Counted from the first letter of the stretch, positions 43,465 to 52,454 are shown. The stretch is DNA of 64,000 nt from DASQFQ01 sp038327685 (GCA_038327685.1 JBBQLH010000004.1:1-64000); one strand, 5' to 3'. The notes: a model not told the origin generated them from the sequence alone. Program-made: numbers and translations.

Positions 43465-44260
43465 CCACGTCGCCCATCGGCGCGAACCCGGCGCCGAGCC
43501 CGCGCGCGTGCTCGACGAAGCGCTCGAGCATCGCAACCCGGTGGCCGCGGCCGATCACCTGCGGGTGCATGGTCACCACGAGCACGCCATCGTCGACGTG
43601 CTCGTCCATCCAGTCGAGCTCGCCCGTCCAGATCTCGAGCACCTTGCTCGGCGCGGAGAGCCCGACGCGCGACGGGTCGAAGTTGAACTGGAAGTGCGGC
43701 CAGTCGTCGAGCTCGAAGGACATCGGGAGCTCCCACAGCCGCGCCTCGCGGCCGCGGACGAGCGGCTCCTGCCGTGACACGCGGTCGCCGATCCGCGGCC
43801 GGTAGGGGCGGTAGTCGTCCGCCATCAGGCTCGAGTCGTAGAGGAAGTCGTGCTCCTCGAGCAGCGCGAGCGTCGACTCCGAGAGGTCGGCCGACGGCGA
43901 GCGATAGCCGAGCGGGCGCACCCCGAGCCGGTCGAGCGCGCCGAGCGCCCGCTCCATGTCGGCGCGCTCCTCGTCGGGCGGCTGCCCGCTCGGATCGACG
44001 TGGGCGTAGGAGTGGTGCGCGACCTCGTGGCCGGCCGTGAGGATCGCGTGCGACGGCTCGGGGAAGGACTCGAGCGTATGGCCGGGGACGAAGAAGGTCG
44101 CGGGCAGCTCGTGGCGCTCGAGCATCTGCAACAGTCGCGGCACGCCGACGCGCGCGCCGTACTCGCCGCGCTGCAGCATGGCGGGAGTCACGTGCTCATA
44201 GCCGAACCAGACGGACATCGCGTCGAAGTCGAACGTCAGGCAGACCGTGGAGCGCGGCAT
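43445..44260 (-). CDS. polysaccharide deacetylase family protein
   Basis: This 271-residue NodB-type deacetylase has CLTFDFDAMSVWFG (catalytic Asp and metal Asp), PATFFVPGHTLESFPEPSHA, GHEVAHHSYAHVDPSGQPPD (metal-binding HxxxH), GYRSPSADLSESTL and VTMHPQVIGRGHRVAM. It is of the cytoplasmic PuuE/peptidoglycan-deacetylase-like group, with no signal peptide. Its ATG and that of the divergent amidohydrolase overlap as CATG at 44258-44261, so the two genes have no intergenic DNA and each promoter must lie in the other's coding sequence. Confidence 0.88.
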   Translation of the reverse strand: MPRSTVCLTFDFDAMSVWFGYEHVTPAMLQRGEYGARVGVPRLLQMLERHELPATFFVPGHTLESFPEPSHAILTAGHEVAHHSYAHVDPSGQPPDEERADMERALGALDRLGVRPLGYRSPSADLSESTLALLEEHDFLYDSSLMADDYRPYRPRIGDRVSRQEPLVRGREARLWELPMSFELDDWPHFQFNFDPSRVGLSAPSKVLEIWTGELDWMDEHVDDGVLVVTMHPQVIGRGHRVAMLERFVEHARGLGAGFAPMGDVAKARGR

Positions 44261-45614
44261 GGCCGCTGACCGTACCGTCGTGCTCGTCAACGCGCGGGTG
44301 TGGGGGGCGGGGGACCGGCTGGCGATCGTGGGCGACAGGATCGGGCCGGACGACGCGGCGGGAGAGCCGGTCGACCTCGGCGGCGCGCGGGTCGTGCCCG
44401 GGCTGGTCGACGCCCACGTCCACTTCCCCAGCTGGGCGCTGGGGCGGCGCGAGCTGCGGCTGTTCGGCACGCGCTCGGTCGGCGATGCGCTCGAGCGGAT
44501 CGAGGCCGCGCCCAAGCCGGCCGACGGCTGGCTGCGCGGGCGCGGCTGGCGCGAGGAGGAGTGGCCGGAGGGCGAGCGCCCGACGCGCGCGGCGCTCGAC
44601 GCCGTCACCGGCGACGTGCCGACCGCGCTGCGGGCGCACGACGGGCACACGCTGTGGGTGAACTCCGCGGCGCTGCGGGCCGGCGGAGTCGACGGCGACG
44701 AGGACGGCGTGCTCCGAGAGCACGAGGCGTGGGACTTCTTCGACAGCTACGCCGCCGCGACCCCGGAGGAGACGCTCGCCGCGGTCCGCGACGCCCTGCC
44801 CGCCGCGCACGCGGCGGGTGTCACCGGGGTGCACGACAAGGACGGCGCGCGTGGCGCGCCCGAGGCGTTCGCCGCTCTGCGTGAGGAGGGTGAGCTCAGC
44901 CTGCGCGTCTGGCAGTCCGTGCCCGACGCGGACCCGGCGCGCGGCAGCTACGTGAAGGCGTTCATGGACGGCGCGCTCGGCTCGCGCACCGCGCTGCTGA
45001 TCGGCGGCGGTGGAATGCGGCTGATGGGTCCGGAGGGGCTCGCCGCGGTCATCCGCGGCGCCGCGGACGCCGGCATGCCCGTCGCCGTCCACGCGATCGG
45101 CGACCTCGCCAACCGCGAGGCGCTCGACGCCTTCGAGGCGACGGAGGCGCTGTGGCGGCCGCTCGGGCTGCGCCACCGCGTCGAGCACGCCCAGTGCGTG
45201 CGCCCTGACGACGTCGCGCGTTATGCCCGGCTCGGCATCACCGCCTCCGTCCAGTACACGCACGCCACGAGCGACCGCGAGCTTGCCGCGCGGCTATGGG
45301 CCGACCGCCTCGGCCACGCCTACCCCTACCGGCAGCTGCTCGACGCCGGCGTGCGGCTGGCCGGCGGCTCCGACGCGCCCGTCGAGGCGCTCGACCCGGT
45401 GGCCGGGCTGCGCGCCGCCGCGGAGTGCGGCGTCTCCTTCGAGGACGCGCTCGAGTCGTTCACCGCCGCCCCCGCCTGGCTCGAGGGCGCCGAGCGGCGC
45501 CGCGGCCGGCTCTCACCCGGCTTCGACGCCGACCTCGTCGTGCTCGACGGCGACCGCGTGCGCGCGACGATGGTCGCCGGGCGCTGGGTCCACGGTCAGC
45601 CGCGCGCGTCGTAG
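44259..45614 (+). CDS. amidohydrolase family protein (YtcJ-like)
   Basis: This 451-residue metal-dependent hydrolase has VVPGLVDAHVHFPSWALGRR (first His pair), GVTGVHDKDGARGAPEAF, SYVKAFMDGALGSRTALLIG, MPVAVHAIGDLANREALDAF (His), RHRVEHAQCVRPDD (His) and LAGGSDAPVEALDPVAGLRA (metal Asp). It ends with PGFDADLVVLDGD. This is the amidohydrolase_3 (YtcJ) order. An upstream in-frame GTG at 44247 is possible, but ATG 44259 has GGAGCG six bases before it. The substrate is unknown. It overlaps the convergent DUF5655 gene by 19 nt. Confidence 0.88.
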   Translation: MAADRTVVLVNARVWGAGDRLAIVGDRIGPDDAAGEPVDLGGARVVPGLVDAHVHFPSWALGRRELRLFGTRSVGDALERIEAAPKPADGWLRGRGWREEEWPEGERPTRAALDAVTGDVPTALRAHDGHTLWVNSAALRAGGVDGDEDGVLREHEAWDFFDSYAAATPEETLAAVRDALPAAHAAGVTGVHDKDGARGAPEAFAALREEGELSLRVWQSVPDADPARGSYVKAFMDGALGSRTALLIGGGGMRLMGPEGLAAVIRGAADAGMPVAVHAIGDLANREALDAFEATEALWRPLGLRHRVEHAQCVRPDDVARYARLGITASVQYTHATSDRELAARLWADRLGHAYPYRQLLDAGVRLAGGSDAPVEALDPVAGLRAAAECGVSFEDALESFTAAPAWLEGAERRRGRLSPGFDADLVVLDGDRVRATMVAGRWVHGQPRAS

Positions 45615-46153
45615 GCGGCCCGCAGCCAGCCCTCGAGCTCGGCGTCGACGTCGTCGGGCACGGCGAGCGCGACGCGGTGGGTGATGCTGCCCGAGCCGAA
45701 CGAGCCCGCCGCGAGCAGCCGCCCGCCCGGCTCCTCGCCCGGCAGCCGCAGCCCGACGTCGACGCGCGTGCGCGTGCTCGGCTGCGCGAGCGCGAACTGC
45801 TGGGGGCGCCCGAAGGAGACGTAGGTCCCGCGCAGCCCTCGCACGACGTCGTCGCCGAGACCCTCGATCACCGGTGCGACGCGCTCGTAGACCGGCCGCA
45901 GCGCCGCCTTCGCGCCTGCGTACTGGCGGTCGATGAGCTCGTCGACGCCCGCCCGGATCGCGGCGCCGTTCTTCATCCACCACAGGATCGCCCCGGTGTG
46001 GTGGGGCTTCACGCCCTGCTCGACGAGCCATGCGCGCCGCTGCGCGTGCGGCGCCTCGGCAACGCCCGCCGCGCCGAGCGCCTCGATCCAGGCGTCGGCG
46101 CTGCGGCCGGTCGAGCCCTCGATCGATTCGATCATGTCCTGCGGCTCCGTCAC
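45596..46153 (-). CDS. DUF4287/DUF5655 protein
   Basis: This 185-residue protein has N-terminal residues 5-70 (RSADAWIEALGAAGVAEAPH, then WLVEQGVKPHHTGAILWWMK) that match the DUF4287 helical domain. Residues 80-180 (YVSFGRPQQFALAQPSTRTR, then VDVGLRLPG) match DUF5655, a predicted transport- or nucleic-acid-associated module. It probably acts as a small cytoplasmic protein; the function is unknown. It starts at GTG 46153, 1 nt after the end of the membrane coiled-coil gene, and is probably co-transcribed with it. Confidence 0.75.
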   Translation of the reverse strand: MTEPQDMIESIEGSTGRSADAWIEALGAAGVAEAPHAQRRAWLVEQGVKPHHTGAILWWMKNGAAIRAGVDELIDRQYAGAKAALRPVYERVAPVIEGLGDDVVRGLRGTYVSFGRPQQFALAQPSTRTRVDVGLRLPGEEPGGRLLAAGSFGSGSITHRVALAVPDDVDAELEGWLRAAYDARG

Positions 46154-46154
46154 C

Positions 46155-46919
46155 TCACGTCCCCGCCTCGAACGCCGCCGCCATCCCCTCCGCGCTCGCG
46201 CCGACGCGCTCGCGCAGCGCGCGCACGTCGGCCGCCAGCTCGGTCTGCTGCGCGGACTCGGTCGACGCCGAGACGGAGACGAGCTGCGAGCGCACCGTGT
46301 CGAGCTCGACGAGGATCCGCTCCATCTCCGAGAAGAAGCGCGCGAGCTGCTTCTCCATCCGCTGCAGCGTCGTCAGCTGCGTGGTGAGCGCCTCCAACAG
46401 CTCCGCCTCCGCCGGGTCGGCGCGGAGCTGCGCGATCCGCGCCTCGACCCGCTCCGGCGGCGTGTCGGAGAGCGCTTCCCACAGCAGCTGCGCCCGCGTC
46501 GCGGTCGACTCCATCGCCGCCACGAAGCGGTCGATCTCGTCCGCCACCTCGTCGTAGGGCAGCTCGGCGCGCGCGATCGCGTCGCGAATCCGCGTCTCGC
46601 GGGTGCGCGCCTGCTCGATCAGCTGCCGGATCGGCGGCGCGAAGTCCTCCGGCTTGCTGATGACCCGCCCGGCCTCGAGCCGCTTGCGGTGCTCCGCCCG
46701 CTCGCGCTCGAGCACCTTGCTCGCCGCGTCCTCGTCGAAGTACGTGCGCGCGGCGCCGGCGAGGTAGACCACCGCCGCGACCGGCAGCACCCAGGTCGAG
46801 AGAAGGATGGCCGCGATCAGCATGACCGCCAGCAGCACGATGTTGAACGGGTCGAGCAGCGCGTTCACGATCAGCGCACGGTTGTAGCGGCCGCGGTCAT
46901 AGGGAGCTGGCACCGGCAT
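46155..46919 (-). CDS. membrane-anchored coiled-coil protein partnered with SBP-VWA protein
   Basis: This 254-residue protein has two adjacent hydrophobic segments at residues 15-60 (LLDPFNIVLLAVMLIAAILL, then VLPVAAVVYLAGAARTYF), followed by about 190 residues of charged helix with heptad-like spacing (ERERAEHRKRLEAGRVISKP, TTLQRMEKQLARFFSEMERI, TELAADVRALRERVGAS). The layout recalls 5-bromo-4-chloroindolyl-phosphate hydrolysis/XpaC-like or phage-shock scaffold proteins but no family is certain. It lies 2 nt after the SBP-VWA gene, so the two likely function together at the membrane. Confidence 0.65.
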   Translation of the reverse strand: MPVPAPYDRGRYNRALIVNALLDPFNIVLLAVMLIAAILLSTWVLPVAAVVYLAGAARTYFDEDAASKVLERERAEHRKRLEAGRVISKPEDFAPPIRQLIEQARTRETRIRDAIARAELPYDEVADEIDRFVAAMESTATRAQLLWEALSDTPPERVEARIAQLRADPAEAELLEALTTQLTTLQRMEKQLARFFSEMERILVELDTVRSQLVSVSASTESAQQTELAADVRALRERVGASAEGMAAAFEAGT

Positions 46920-46921
46920 GG

Positions 46922-48616
46922 CTAGAAGAAGGACGAGATCGAGCGGTAGACGGACTCGATGTTCTCCGTCTTGCCCTCGTAGTCGAGTCCGCCCGACGCG
47001 GCGGCGATCTGCTTGAGGTTCGCGCGCGAGCCGCTCGCGCCCGAGGAGTAGGCGATCGTGAAGACGCGCACGCGGTTGGCGGAGTCGCCCTGGCCCTTGA
47101 TGTGCGCGACGACCTCGTCGACGCCGACCTGCGAGTCCGTGTCCTCGCCGTCGGTGAGCAGCACCACCGCGTTGATGCGGTCGGTCGCCCTCTGCGCCCG
47201 GACCGCGTCGAAGGCCGAGACGGTCGCGTCGTAGAACGCCGTCCCGCCGTCGGCGATCAGGCTGCGCACGCGGGCGCGCAGCTCCTCGCGGTTCTTGCTC
47301 AGCGGCGCCGGCGCGATCAGCGGCTGGATCTTGTCGGAGAAGATCGTCAGCCCGACGGAGTCCTGCGGCTCGACGCCGCGGAAGAACACCTCGAGGCCGG
47401 CCTTGGCACGCTTCAGGCGGTCCTCGGTGGCCATCGACCCCGACGTGTCGAGCACGAGCAGGATGTTCGCGGGCTTGCGGTCGCGGCGCCAGGCCGTCTT
47501 GATCGCGGCCAGGACGCGCGGCTCGGGCGGTACGAGCACGCGGTCGGGCTGCTTGGGATCGGCGCCGTTGGCGGCGCTGATCGGCGCCACCGGCGCGGTC
47601 GCCCGGTTGGAGGGGCGGAAGCCCGACCTGGCCGCGACCTGCGGGGTGATCTCCTTGGCCAGGTACTGCTGGAACGCCTTCGTGCCCGCGGCCTGCGCCG
47701 GCGTCACCCACGGCGCCTTGAGTGCGAAGAACGGGGAGTCGGAGTCGAACGTGCCCTCCTCGGGATAGATCGCGACGAGCTTGTCCCGATCCCCGCGCGT
47801 GCGGTTGAAGTCGAGCAGCGTGGTCTCCTCCATCGCCACCGCGCTCGCGTAGCCCGGCCCCTCCTTCTTGAGCTGGTCCTCGATGAACAGGGTCGTGTCG
47901 CCGTAGTGCACGATCGAGCGCTCGATGTCGCGCACGCGCTTGCGCGCCTGGGCCGCGGCGATGTCCTTCTCCGTCAGGCCCTCCTTCTTGCCGGTCGCCG
48001 CGTAGTACTCGGCGACGACGAACGAGAGCCCCGAGGTCGAGAAGTCGGGGCTCGTGTGGACGAGCTTGAAGGCGCCGAACTCGGGCCGGCCGAACGCGGC
48101 CCAGCCCTTGCCCGAGGTCGAGAGGCGGAGGACGTCGACGAAGCCGAGCTTCTTCCTCGGGTAGCCGAGCGCGCGCGCCATCGGCTCCCACATCGCGATC
48201 ACGAGCGGCGTGCGCACGATCGAGGGCGCCTCGTCGGCCGTGTAGGGCTGGTCGGCCTCGAAGTTGAGCAGCCGTCCCCACAGCGACGAGGCGGGCGACC
48301 ACGCCACCGGCTTGAAGCTGCCCTTGGCGATCCGGTTCTCGGCGTCGCCCGAGGCGGCGTTGATGCCCTTCACCACCACCGTGCGCCCGCCGGCCTCGCG
48401 GCGCTCGCGGTTGAACGACTCGATCAGCGGGAGGAGCAGCTTCTCCTTCTCCGGCGAGTAGGCGAAGGAGACCTGGATGGCGTTCTTCGGCGCCGGCGCA
48501 CCGCTGTCGGCCTTGCCGCCCGGCTGATCCTTGCCGCCCCCGCCCCCGGCGAGCCACGCGACCGCCCCGACCGCGAGGGCGGCGACCAGCGCGAGCAGGA
48601 TCTGGCCGCGTTTCAT
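46922..48616 (-). CDS. exported protein with solute-binding and von Willebrand A domains
   Basis: This 564-residue protein has an N-terminal signal/anchor (QILLALVAALAVGAVAWLAG). Residues 45-345 form a periplasmic-binding-protein-like domain (FAYSPEKEKLLLPLIESFNR, AWSPASSLWGRLLN, TSPDFSTSGLSFVVAEYYAA). Residues 390-560 form a VWA domain with complete MIDAS (LLVLDTSGSMATEDR, then ADGGTAFYDATVSA and VLLTDGEDTDSQVG). It is like the 'substrate-binding and VWA domain' proteins found near tellurite-resistance genes. It could sense or capture a ligand and recruit partners through the VWA. It is followed at once by a membrane coiled-coil gene. Confidence 0.82.
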   Translation of the reverse strand: MKRGQILLALVAALAVGAVAWLAGGGGGKDQPGGKADSGAPAPKNAIQVSFAYSPEKEKLLLPLIESFNRERREAGGRTVVVKGINAASGDAENRIAKGSFKPVAWSPASSLWGRLLNFEADQPYTADEAPSIVRTPLVIAMWEPMARALGYPRKKLGFVDVLRLSTSGKGWAAFGRPEFGAFKLVHTSPDFSTSGLSFVVAEYYAATGKKEGLTEKDIAAAQARKRVRDIERSIVHYGDTTLFIEDQLKKEGPGYASAVAMEETTLLDFNRTRGDRDKLVAIYPEEGTFDSDSPFFALKAPWVTPAQAAGTKAFQQYLAKEITPQVAARSGFRPSNRATAPVAPISAANGADPKQPDRVLVPPEPRVLAAIKTAWRRDRKPANILLVLDTSGSMATEDRLKRAKAGLEVFFRGVEPQDSVGLTIFSDKIQPLIAPAPLSKNREELRARVRSLIADGGTAFYDATVSAFDAVRAQRATDRINAVVLLTDGEDTDSQVGVDEVVAHIKGQGDSANRVRVFTIAYSSGASGSRANLKQIAAASGGLDYEGKTENIESVYRSISSFF

Positions 48617-48651
48617 TCAGCGGAACCTAACCGCTTCCGGATAAAGCGTCG

Positions 48652-49785
48652 CTACGCGATCTCGACGCGGCCGCCGTCGCCGACGCCGAGGCGGCGGCGC
48701 CCGCGCAGCAGCTCGAGCAGCTCCGCGCCCACGAGCTCGCGCCGCCAGCCCTCGAGCGTGCGGACGGACGGCTCGGGATCGCCGCGGCGGGCGGCGACGA
48801 CGATCGGGGTGAGGTCGGCGCGCGCCGCGATCAGCTCGTACGCCAGCCCCGCCTCCTGCGCCCGCGCTCGCACGAGCGCCTCCGAGAGCGCGATCGCGGG
48901 CCCGTCGACGGATTCGGTCTGCAGGCGCTCGGCCTCCTCGAGGCGGACTGGCGGCGCCTCGCGGCCGCGCTCGATGGCCTCCAGCAGGTCGGCGCTGCGG
49001 CGGCGCACGACCTCGGGGTTGAGCCCGCGGATCTGGCCCAGGTCGCGGCGCCCCGTCGGCTGGCGCTTGGCGAGCTCGACCAGTGTCGGGTCGCGCACGA
49101 TCGAGCCGACCGGGCGGTCCTCGCGCATCGCCGTGCGCTCGCGCCACGCGCCGAGCTCGCGCGCCACCGCGCGCTCGCGCGGGTCCAGCCCGGTGGCGCG
49201 CGGCAGCCGGCGCCAGACCTCCTGGGGATCGCGCTCGTCGCTCGAGTCGGCGATCGCGCGGCACTCCTCGCGGGCCCATTCGAGGCGGCCGCGCGAGAGC
49301 AGCCGCTTCTGGATCTCGTCGGCCAGCGGGAGCAGGTGCTCGACGTCCTCCTTCGCGTAGCTCAGCTGCTCCTGGGTCAGCGGCCGCGCGTCCCAGCGCG
49401 TGAAGCTCGCGGTCTTGGCGACGCGGATCTTCAGCACGTCGTGCAGCAGCCCGGTGTAGCCCGCCTGCGCGGCGAAGCCCGCGAAGCCTGCCGCGACCTG
49501 GGTGTCGAACACGTTGATGACGTCGCAGCGCCACTCGCGGCGCATGATCGCCACGTCCTGGCGGCCGGCGTGCAGCACCACCTGGACCCCCGGGTCGGCG
49601 AGAACGTCGGCGAACGGCGCCGGGTCGAAGCCCTCGAACGGGTCGAGCACCGCGATCTCGCCGCCGACGCAGACCTGCACGAGGCACAGCAGCGGCCGGT
49701 AGCGTCCCTCGGGCATGAACTCCGTGTCGATCCCGAAGCGCCCCTCGCGCTGCGCGCGCTCCGCCAGTCGCTCGACGTCGTTCAT
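48652..49785 (-). CDS. rnd: ribonuclease D
   Basis: This 377-residue DEDD 3'-5' exoribonuclease has FGIDTEFMPEGRYRPLLCLV (Exo I, D-x-E), VLHAGRQDVAIM and NVFDTQVAAGFAGFAAQAGY (Exo II), and SYAKEDVEHLLPLADEIQKR (Exo III, Y-x3-D). An HRDC domain follows (AWRERTAMREDRPVGSIVRD, then LAKRQPTGRRDLGQIRGLNP). It trims tRNA and other RNA 3' ends. Its start overlaps the end of the SDR gene (ATGA), so both are expressed leftward from the 50.64-kb divergent region. Confidence 0.9.
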   Translation of the reverse strand: MNDVERLAERAQREGRFGIDTEFMPEGRYRPLLCLVQVCVGGEIAVLDPFEGFDPAPFADVLADPGVQVVLHAGRQDVAIMRREWRCDVINVFDTQVAAGFAGFAAQAGYTGLLHDVLKIRVAKTASFTRWDARPLTQEQLSYAKEDVEHLLPLADEIQKRLLSRGRLEWAREECRAIADSSDERDPQEVWRRLPRATGLDPRERAVARELGAWRERTAMREDRPVGSIVRDPTLVELAKRQPTGRRDLGQIRGLNPEVVRRRSADLLEAIERGREAPPVRLEEAERLQTESVDGPAIALSEALVRARAQEAGLAYELIAARADLTPIVVAARRGDPEPSVRTLEGWRRELVGAELLELLRGRRRLGVGDGGRVEIA

Positions 49786-50645
49786 GCGCCCGGCTGGGGG
49801 AACTGGGAGCGCATCACGGCGTCCCAGCCGCGGTCGGGGAGCAGCGCGCGCTGCCCGAGCAACAGCCTGGCCGAGGGCGTGACGGTGTAGCGGGCGCGCG
49901 GCCGGCGCGCCTTGAGCGCCTTCTCGATCACCTTCGCGACCGCCTCCGGCGGCCCGCCGAGGCGGCCGACGGGACTGCCCTTCTCGTACACGCTCTCGGT
50001 GGCGCGCGCGACGTGCGCGTTGAACTGCGCATAATCACCCTCGCCCGCGCTCGCCTCGGCCACGCCGCCCGACGCGGTCTCGCCAAACGACGTCCGGATC
50101 AGGCCCGGCTCGATCAGGATCACGTCGACGCCGAACGCCTTGACCTCGAAGCGCAGCGCGTCGGAGATCGCCTCGACCGCGTACTTGCTCGCGTGGTAGA
50201 AGCCGCCGCCCGGGAAGACGAGCTTGCCGCCCATCGAGGACAGGTTGACGATCTTGCCCCAGCGCTGGCGGCGCATGCCCGGCAGCGCGAGCTGGCACAG
50301 GCGCACGAGGCCGAAGACGTTGGTCTCGAACTGGTCGCGCACCTTGTCCATCGCGACCGTCTCGACCGCGCCCGACTGGCTGTAGCCGGCGTTGTTGACG
50401 AGCACGCCGACCGCGCCGTGCTCGGCCTCCACCGCGTCGACCGCCGCGTGCATCGAGCCCTCATCCGTGACGTCGAGGGCGAGCGTCCGGCAGCCACGCG
50501 CCTCGAGAGCGCCCAGCGTCTCGGGCTTGCGAGCGGTCGCGTAGACGGTCCAGCCGGCGCCGGCGAGACGCTCGGCCGTCGCGCGGCCGATGCCCGAGGA
50601 GCAGCCGGTCACGAGCGCCGCGCGGGAGGTGGTCGAGTCGGTCAT
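49782..50645 (-). CDS. short-chain dehydrogenase/reductase
   Basis: This 287-residue classical SDR has ALVTGCSSGIGRATAERLAG (TGxxxGIG cofactor site), VGVLVNNAGYSQSGAVETVA (NNAG), GKIVNLSSMGGKLVFPGGGF (catalytic Ser) and YHASKYAVEAISDALRFEVK (YxxxK), followed by VILIEPGLIRTSF. The preference for NADP(H) is suggested by the ARKP after beta-2. It is divergent from the WS/DGAT gene with no room between; the start codons overlap if the upstream ATG of the latter is used. It may reduce a lipid-related carbonyl. Confidence 0.88.
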   Translation of the reverse strand: MTDSTTSRAALVTGCSSGIGRATAERLAGAGWTVYATARKPETLGALEARGCRTLALDVTDEGSMHAAVDAVEAEHGAVGVLVNNAGYSQSGAVETVAMDKVRDQFETNVFGLVRLCQLALPGMRRQRWGKIVNLSSMGGKLVFPGGGFYHASKYAVEAISDALRFEVKAFGVDVILIEPGLIRTSFGETASGGVAEASAGEGDYAQFNAHVARATESVYEKGSPVGRLGGPPEAVAKVIEKALKARRPRARYTVTPSARLLLGQRALLPDRGWDAVMRSQFPQPGA

Positions 50646-50667
50646 GGAACTGAAACTATTGGAACCC

Positions 50668-52101
50668 ATGGCCGAGCAGCAGCATCTCGATCGGCTCTCG
50701 GCGATCGATGCCGGCTTCTTGGCGCAGGAGAAGCCGAACACGCACATGCACATCGGCGGCCTCGCGCTGTTCGAGGGCGAGCCGCCCGGGCTCGACGCGT
50801 TCCTCGCGCACATCGAGTCGCGCCTGCACCTCGTCCCGCGCTACCGGCAGAAGCTCGCCACACCGCCACTTGACACGGGCCGGCCGGTGTGGATCGACGA
50901 TCCGCACTTCAACCTCGCGTACCACGTGCGCAACACCGCGCTGCCGCCGCCAGGGGAGGAGGACGCACTGCTCAACCTGTGCGCGCGGATCTTCTCCCAG
51001 CGGCTCGACCGGTCGAAGCCGCTGTGGGAGCTGTGGCTGGTGGAGGGGTTCAAGGATGGGGGATTCGCGCTCGTGTCGAAGACCCACCACGCGGTCGTCG
51101 ACGGCGTGTCGGGCGTCGACCTCTCGGCGGTGCTGTTCGACCTCTCGCCCGCACGAAGGCCGGAGGAAGCCGGCGAGCCGTGGGTGGCGCAGCCCGGGCC
51201 GACGAGCGCCGAGCTCGCCGCGCGCGGGCTGACGGGCGCGGTGCGCGCGGCGGCCGACGTGGCCACGGGCGCGCTCGGCGCGGTCTCGCACCCGCCTGCC
51301 TCGGCCAGAGGCCTCGTCACCGCTTCGCTCGAGGCGCTCGAGCGCGCACGCGAGGTCGCAGCGGGCATCGGCGAGGTCGCGTGGACCGCGCTCAACCGCC
51401 CGCCCGACACCCCGTTCAACGTGCCGCCGGGCCCGCATCGGCGGATCAAGGTGGTGCGCGCGGGCCTCGACGAGTTCAAGCTCGTCAAGGACGCGTTCGG
51501 CACCACCGTCAACGACGTCGTGCTCGCGGTCGTGACCGGCGCGCTCTCGTACTTCCTGCAGGCGCGCGGGCGCCGCACGGAGGGGCTCGAGCTCAAGGCC
51601 GCGATCCCGGTCTCGGTCCGCTCGGAGGAGCAGCGGGGCGCGCTCGGCAACCAGCTGACCCAGCTGATGGCGCCGCTGCCGGTGTTCCTCGACGACCCGA
51701 TCGCGCGCCTGCGCTACGTCAAGGACGCGATGGACGGCCTCAAGGAGTCGCGCCAGCTGCTGGCGGCCTCGGCGATCGCCTCGCTGCAGGGCTTCGCGCC
51801 CCCGACCCTCCACGCGCAGGCGTCGCGGATGAACTTCTCCGGGCGCTTCTTCAACCTGCTCGTCACCAATGTGCCGGGCCCGCAGTTCCCGCTCTACGTG
51901 CTCGGCCGCAGGCTGTCGGAGATCTTCCCGATCCCGTTCCTGGCCGGCGAGCGCGCGCTCGCCATCGCGATCATGTCCTACGACGGCAAGGTCGGCTTCG
52001 GCCTGCTCGGGGACTACGACGCCCTGCCGGACCTCGACGTCGTCGCGGAGGGCATCGAGGCGTCGCTGGCGCAGCTCGTGGCGCTCGCGAGAGCGGCCTA
52101 G
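50668..52101 (+). CDS. WS/DGAT wax-ester synthase / diacylglycerol acyltransferase
   Basis: This 477-residue acyltransferase has the active-site motif KTHHAVVDGVSGVDLSAVLF (HHxxxDG near residue 138), an N-terminal LDRLSAIDAGFLAQEKPNTH, the family block NVPPGPHRRIKVVRAGLDEF, and a C-terminal LVTNVPGPQFPLYVLGRRLS. It makes triacylglycerol or wax esters from acyl-CoA, a storage-lipid route common in actinobacteria. The ATG 50668 gives the usual family start; ATG 50644 (adding 8 residues, and overlapping the SDR start codon) is also possible. Confidence 0.9.
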   Translation: MAEQQHLDRLSAIDAGFLAQEKPNTHMHIGGLALFEGEPPGLDAFLAHIESRLHLVPRYRQKLATPPLDTGRPVWIDDPHFNLAYHVRNTALPPPGEEDALLNLCARIFSQRLDRSKPLWELWLVEGFKDGGFALVSKTHHAVVDGVSGVDLSAVLFDLSPARRPEEAGEPWVAQPGPTSAELAARGLTGAVRAAADVATGALGAVSHPPASARGLVTASLEALERAREVAAGIGEVAWTALNRPPDTPFNVPPGPHRRIKVVRAGLDEFKLVKDAFGTTVNDVVLAVVTGALSYFLQARGRRTEGLELKAAIPVSVRSEEQRGALGNQLTQLMAPLPVFLDDPIARLRYVKDAMDGLKESRQLLAASAIASLQGFAPPTLHAQASRMNFSGRFFNLLVTNVPGPQFPLYVLGRRLSEIFPIPFLAGERALAIAIMSYDGKVGFGLLGDYDALPDLDVVAEGIEASLAQLVALARAA

Positions 52102-52111
52102 ACTCCTCCCC

Positions 52112-52420
52112 GTGAGCTTCCAGCGCGGCATCGACGGGGCGGATCCGGTCCGGCCCGACCCGGTCGGCGGCACGGCGGAGACGCACGACTACCGCCGCCG
52201 CCTCAACGCGGGCCACCTCGGCACCGGGACGCTCGCCTGCCCGCGCTGCGACGCGCCCGTCGCGCTCGCACCGGGCCCCGCGGCGGTTGGCGCCCCGCTG
52301 GCCTGCCCGTTCTGCCACCACACCGGCGTCGTGCGCGAGTTCCTCTCGCTCGCGGCGCCCACGCGGCCGGCGCGGGTCGAGGTCCGCGTCGTCCGGCGCT
52401 TCCGCCGCGCGCTGCGCTGA
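52112..52420 (+). CDS. small zinc-ribbon-like protein
   Basis: This 102-residue protein has two CxxC pairs, LACPRCDAPVALAPGP and LACPFCHHTGVVREF, 23 residues apart, forming a probable zinc ribbon. The N-terminus (GIDGADPVRPDPVGGTAETH, then DYRRRLNAGHLG) is polar; the C-terminus is Arg-rich (RVEVRVVRRFRRALR). GTG 52112 follows the WS/DGAT stop by 10 nt with CTCCTCCCC upstream rather than a clear RBS. The function is unknown; a nucleic-acid or metal-binding accessory is possible. Confidence 0.6.
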   Translation: MSFQRGIDGADPVRPDPVGGTAETHDYRRRLNAGHLGTGTLACPRCDAPVALAPGPAAVGAPLACPFCHHTGVVREFLSLAAPTRPARVEVRVVRRFRRALR

Positions 52421-52454
52421 CGCCGGGCGGGTTCGGCTGCCCGCACCCCCGGCG
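52421..52454 (+). terminator. hairpin after the zinc-ribbon gene
   Basis: A two-part stem starts right after the stop codon: CGCCGG (52421-52426) pairs with CCGGCG (52449-52454), and inner GCGGG pairs with CCCGC (52440-52444). This is a GC-rich terminator-like structure without a U-tract. Confidence 0.4.
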
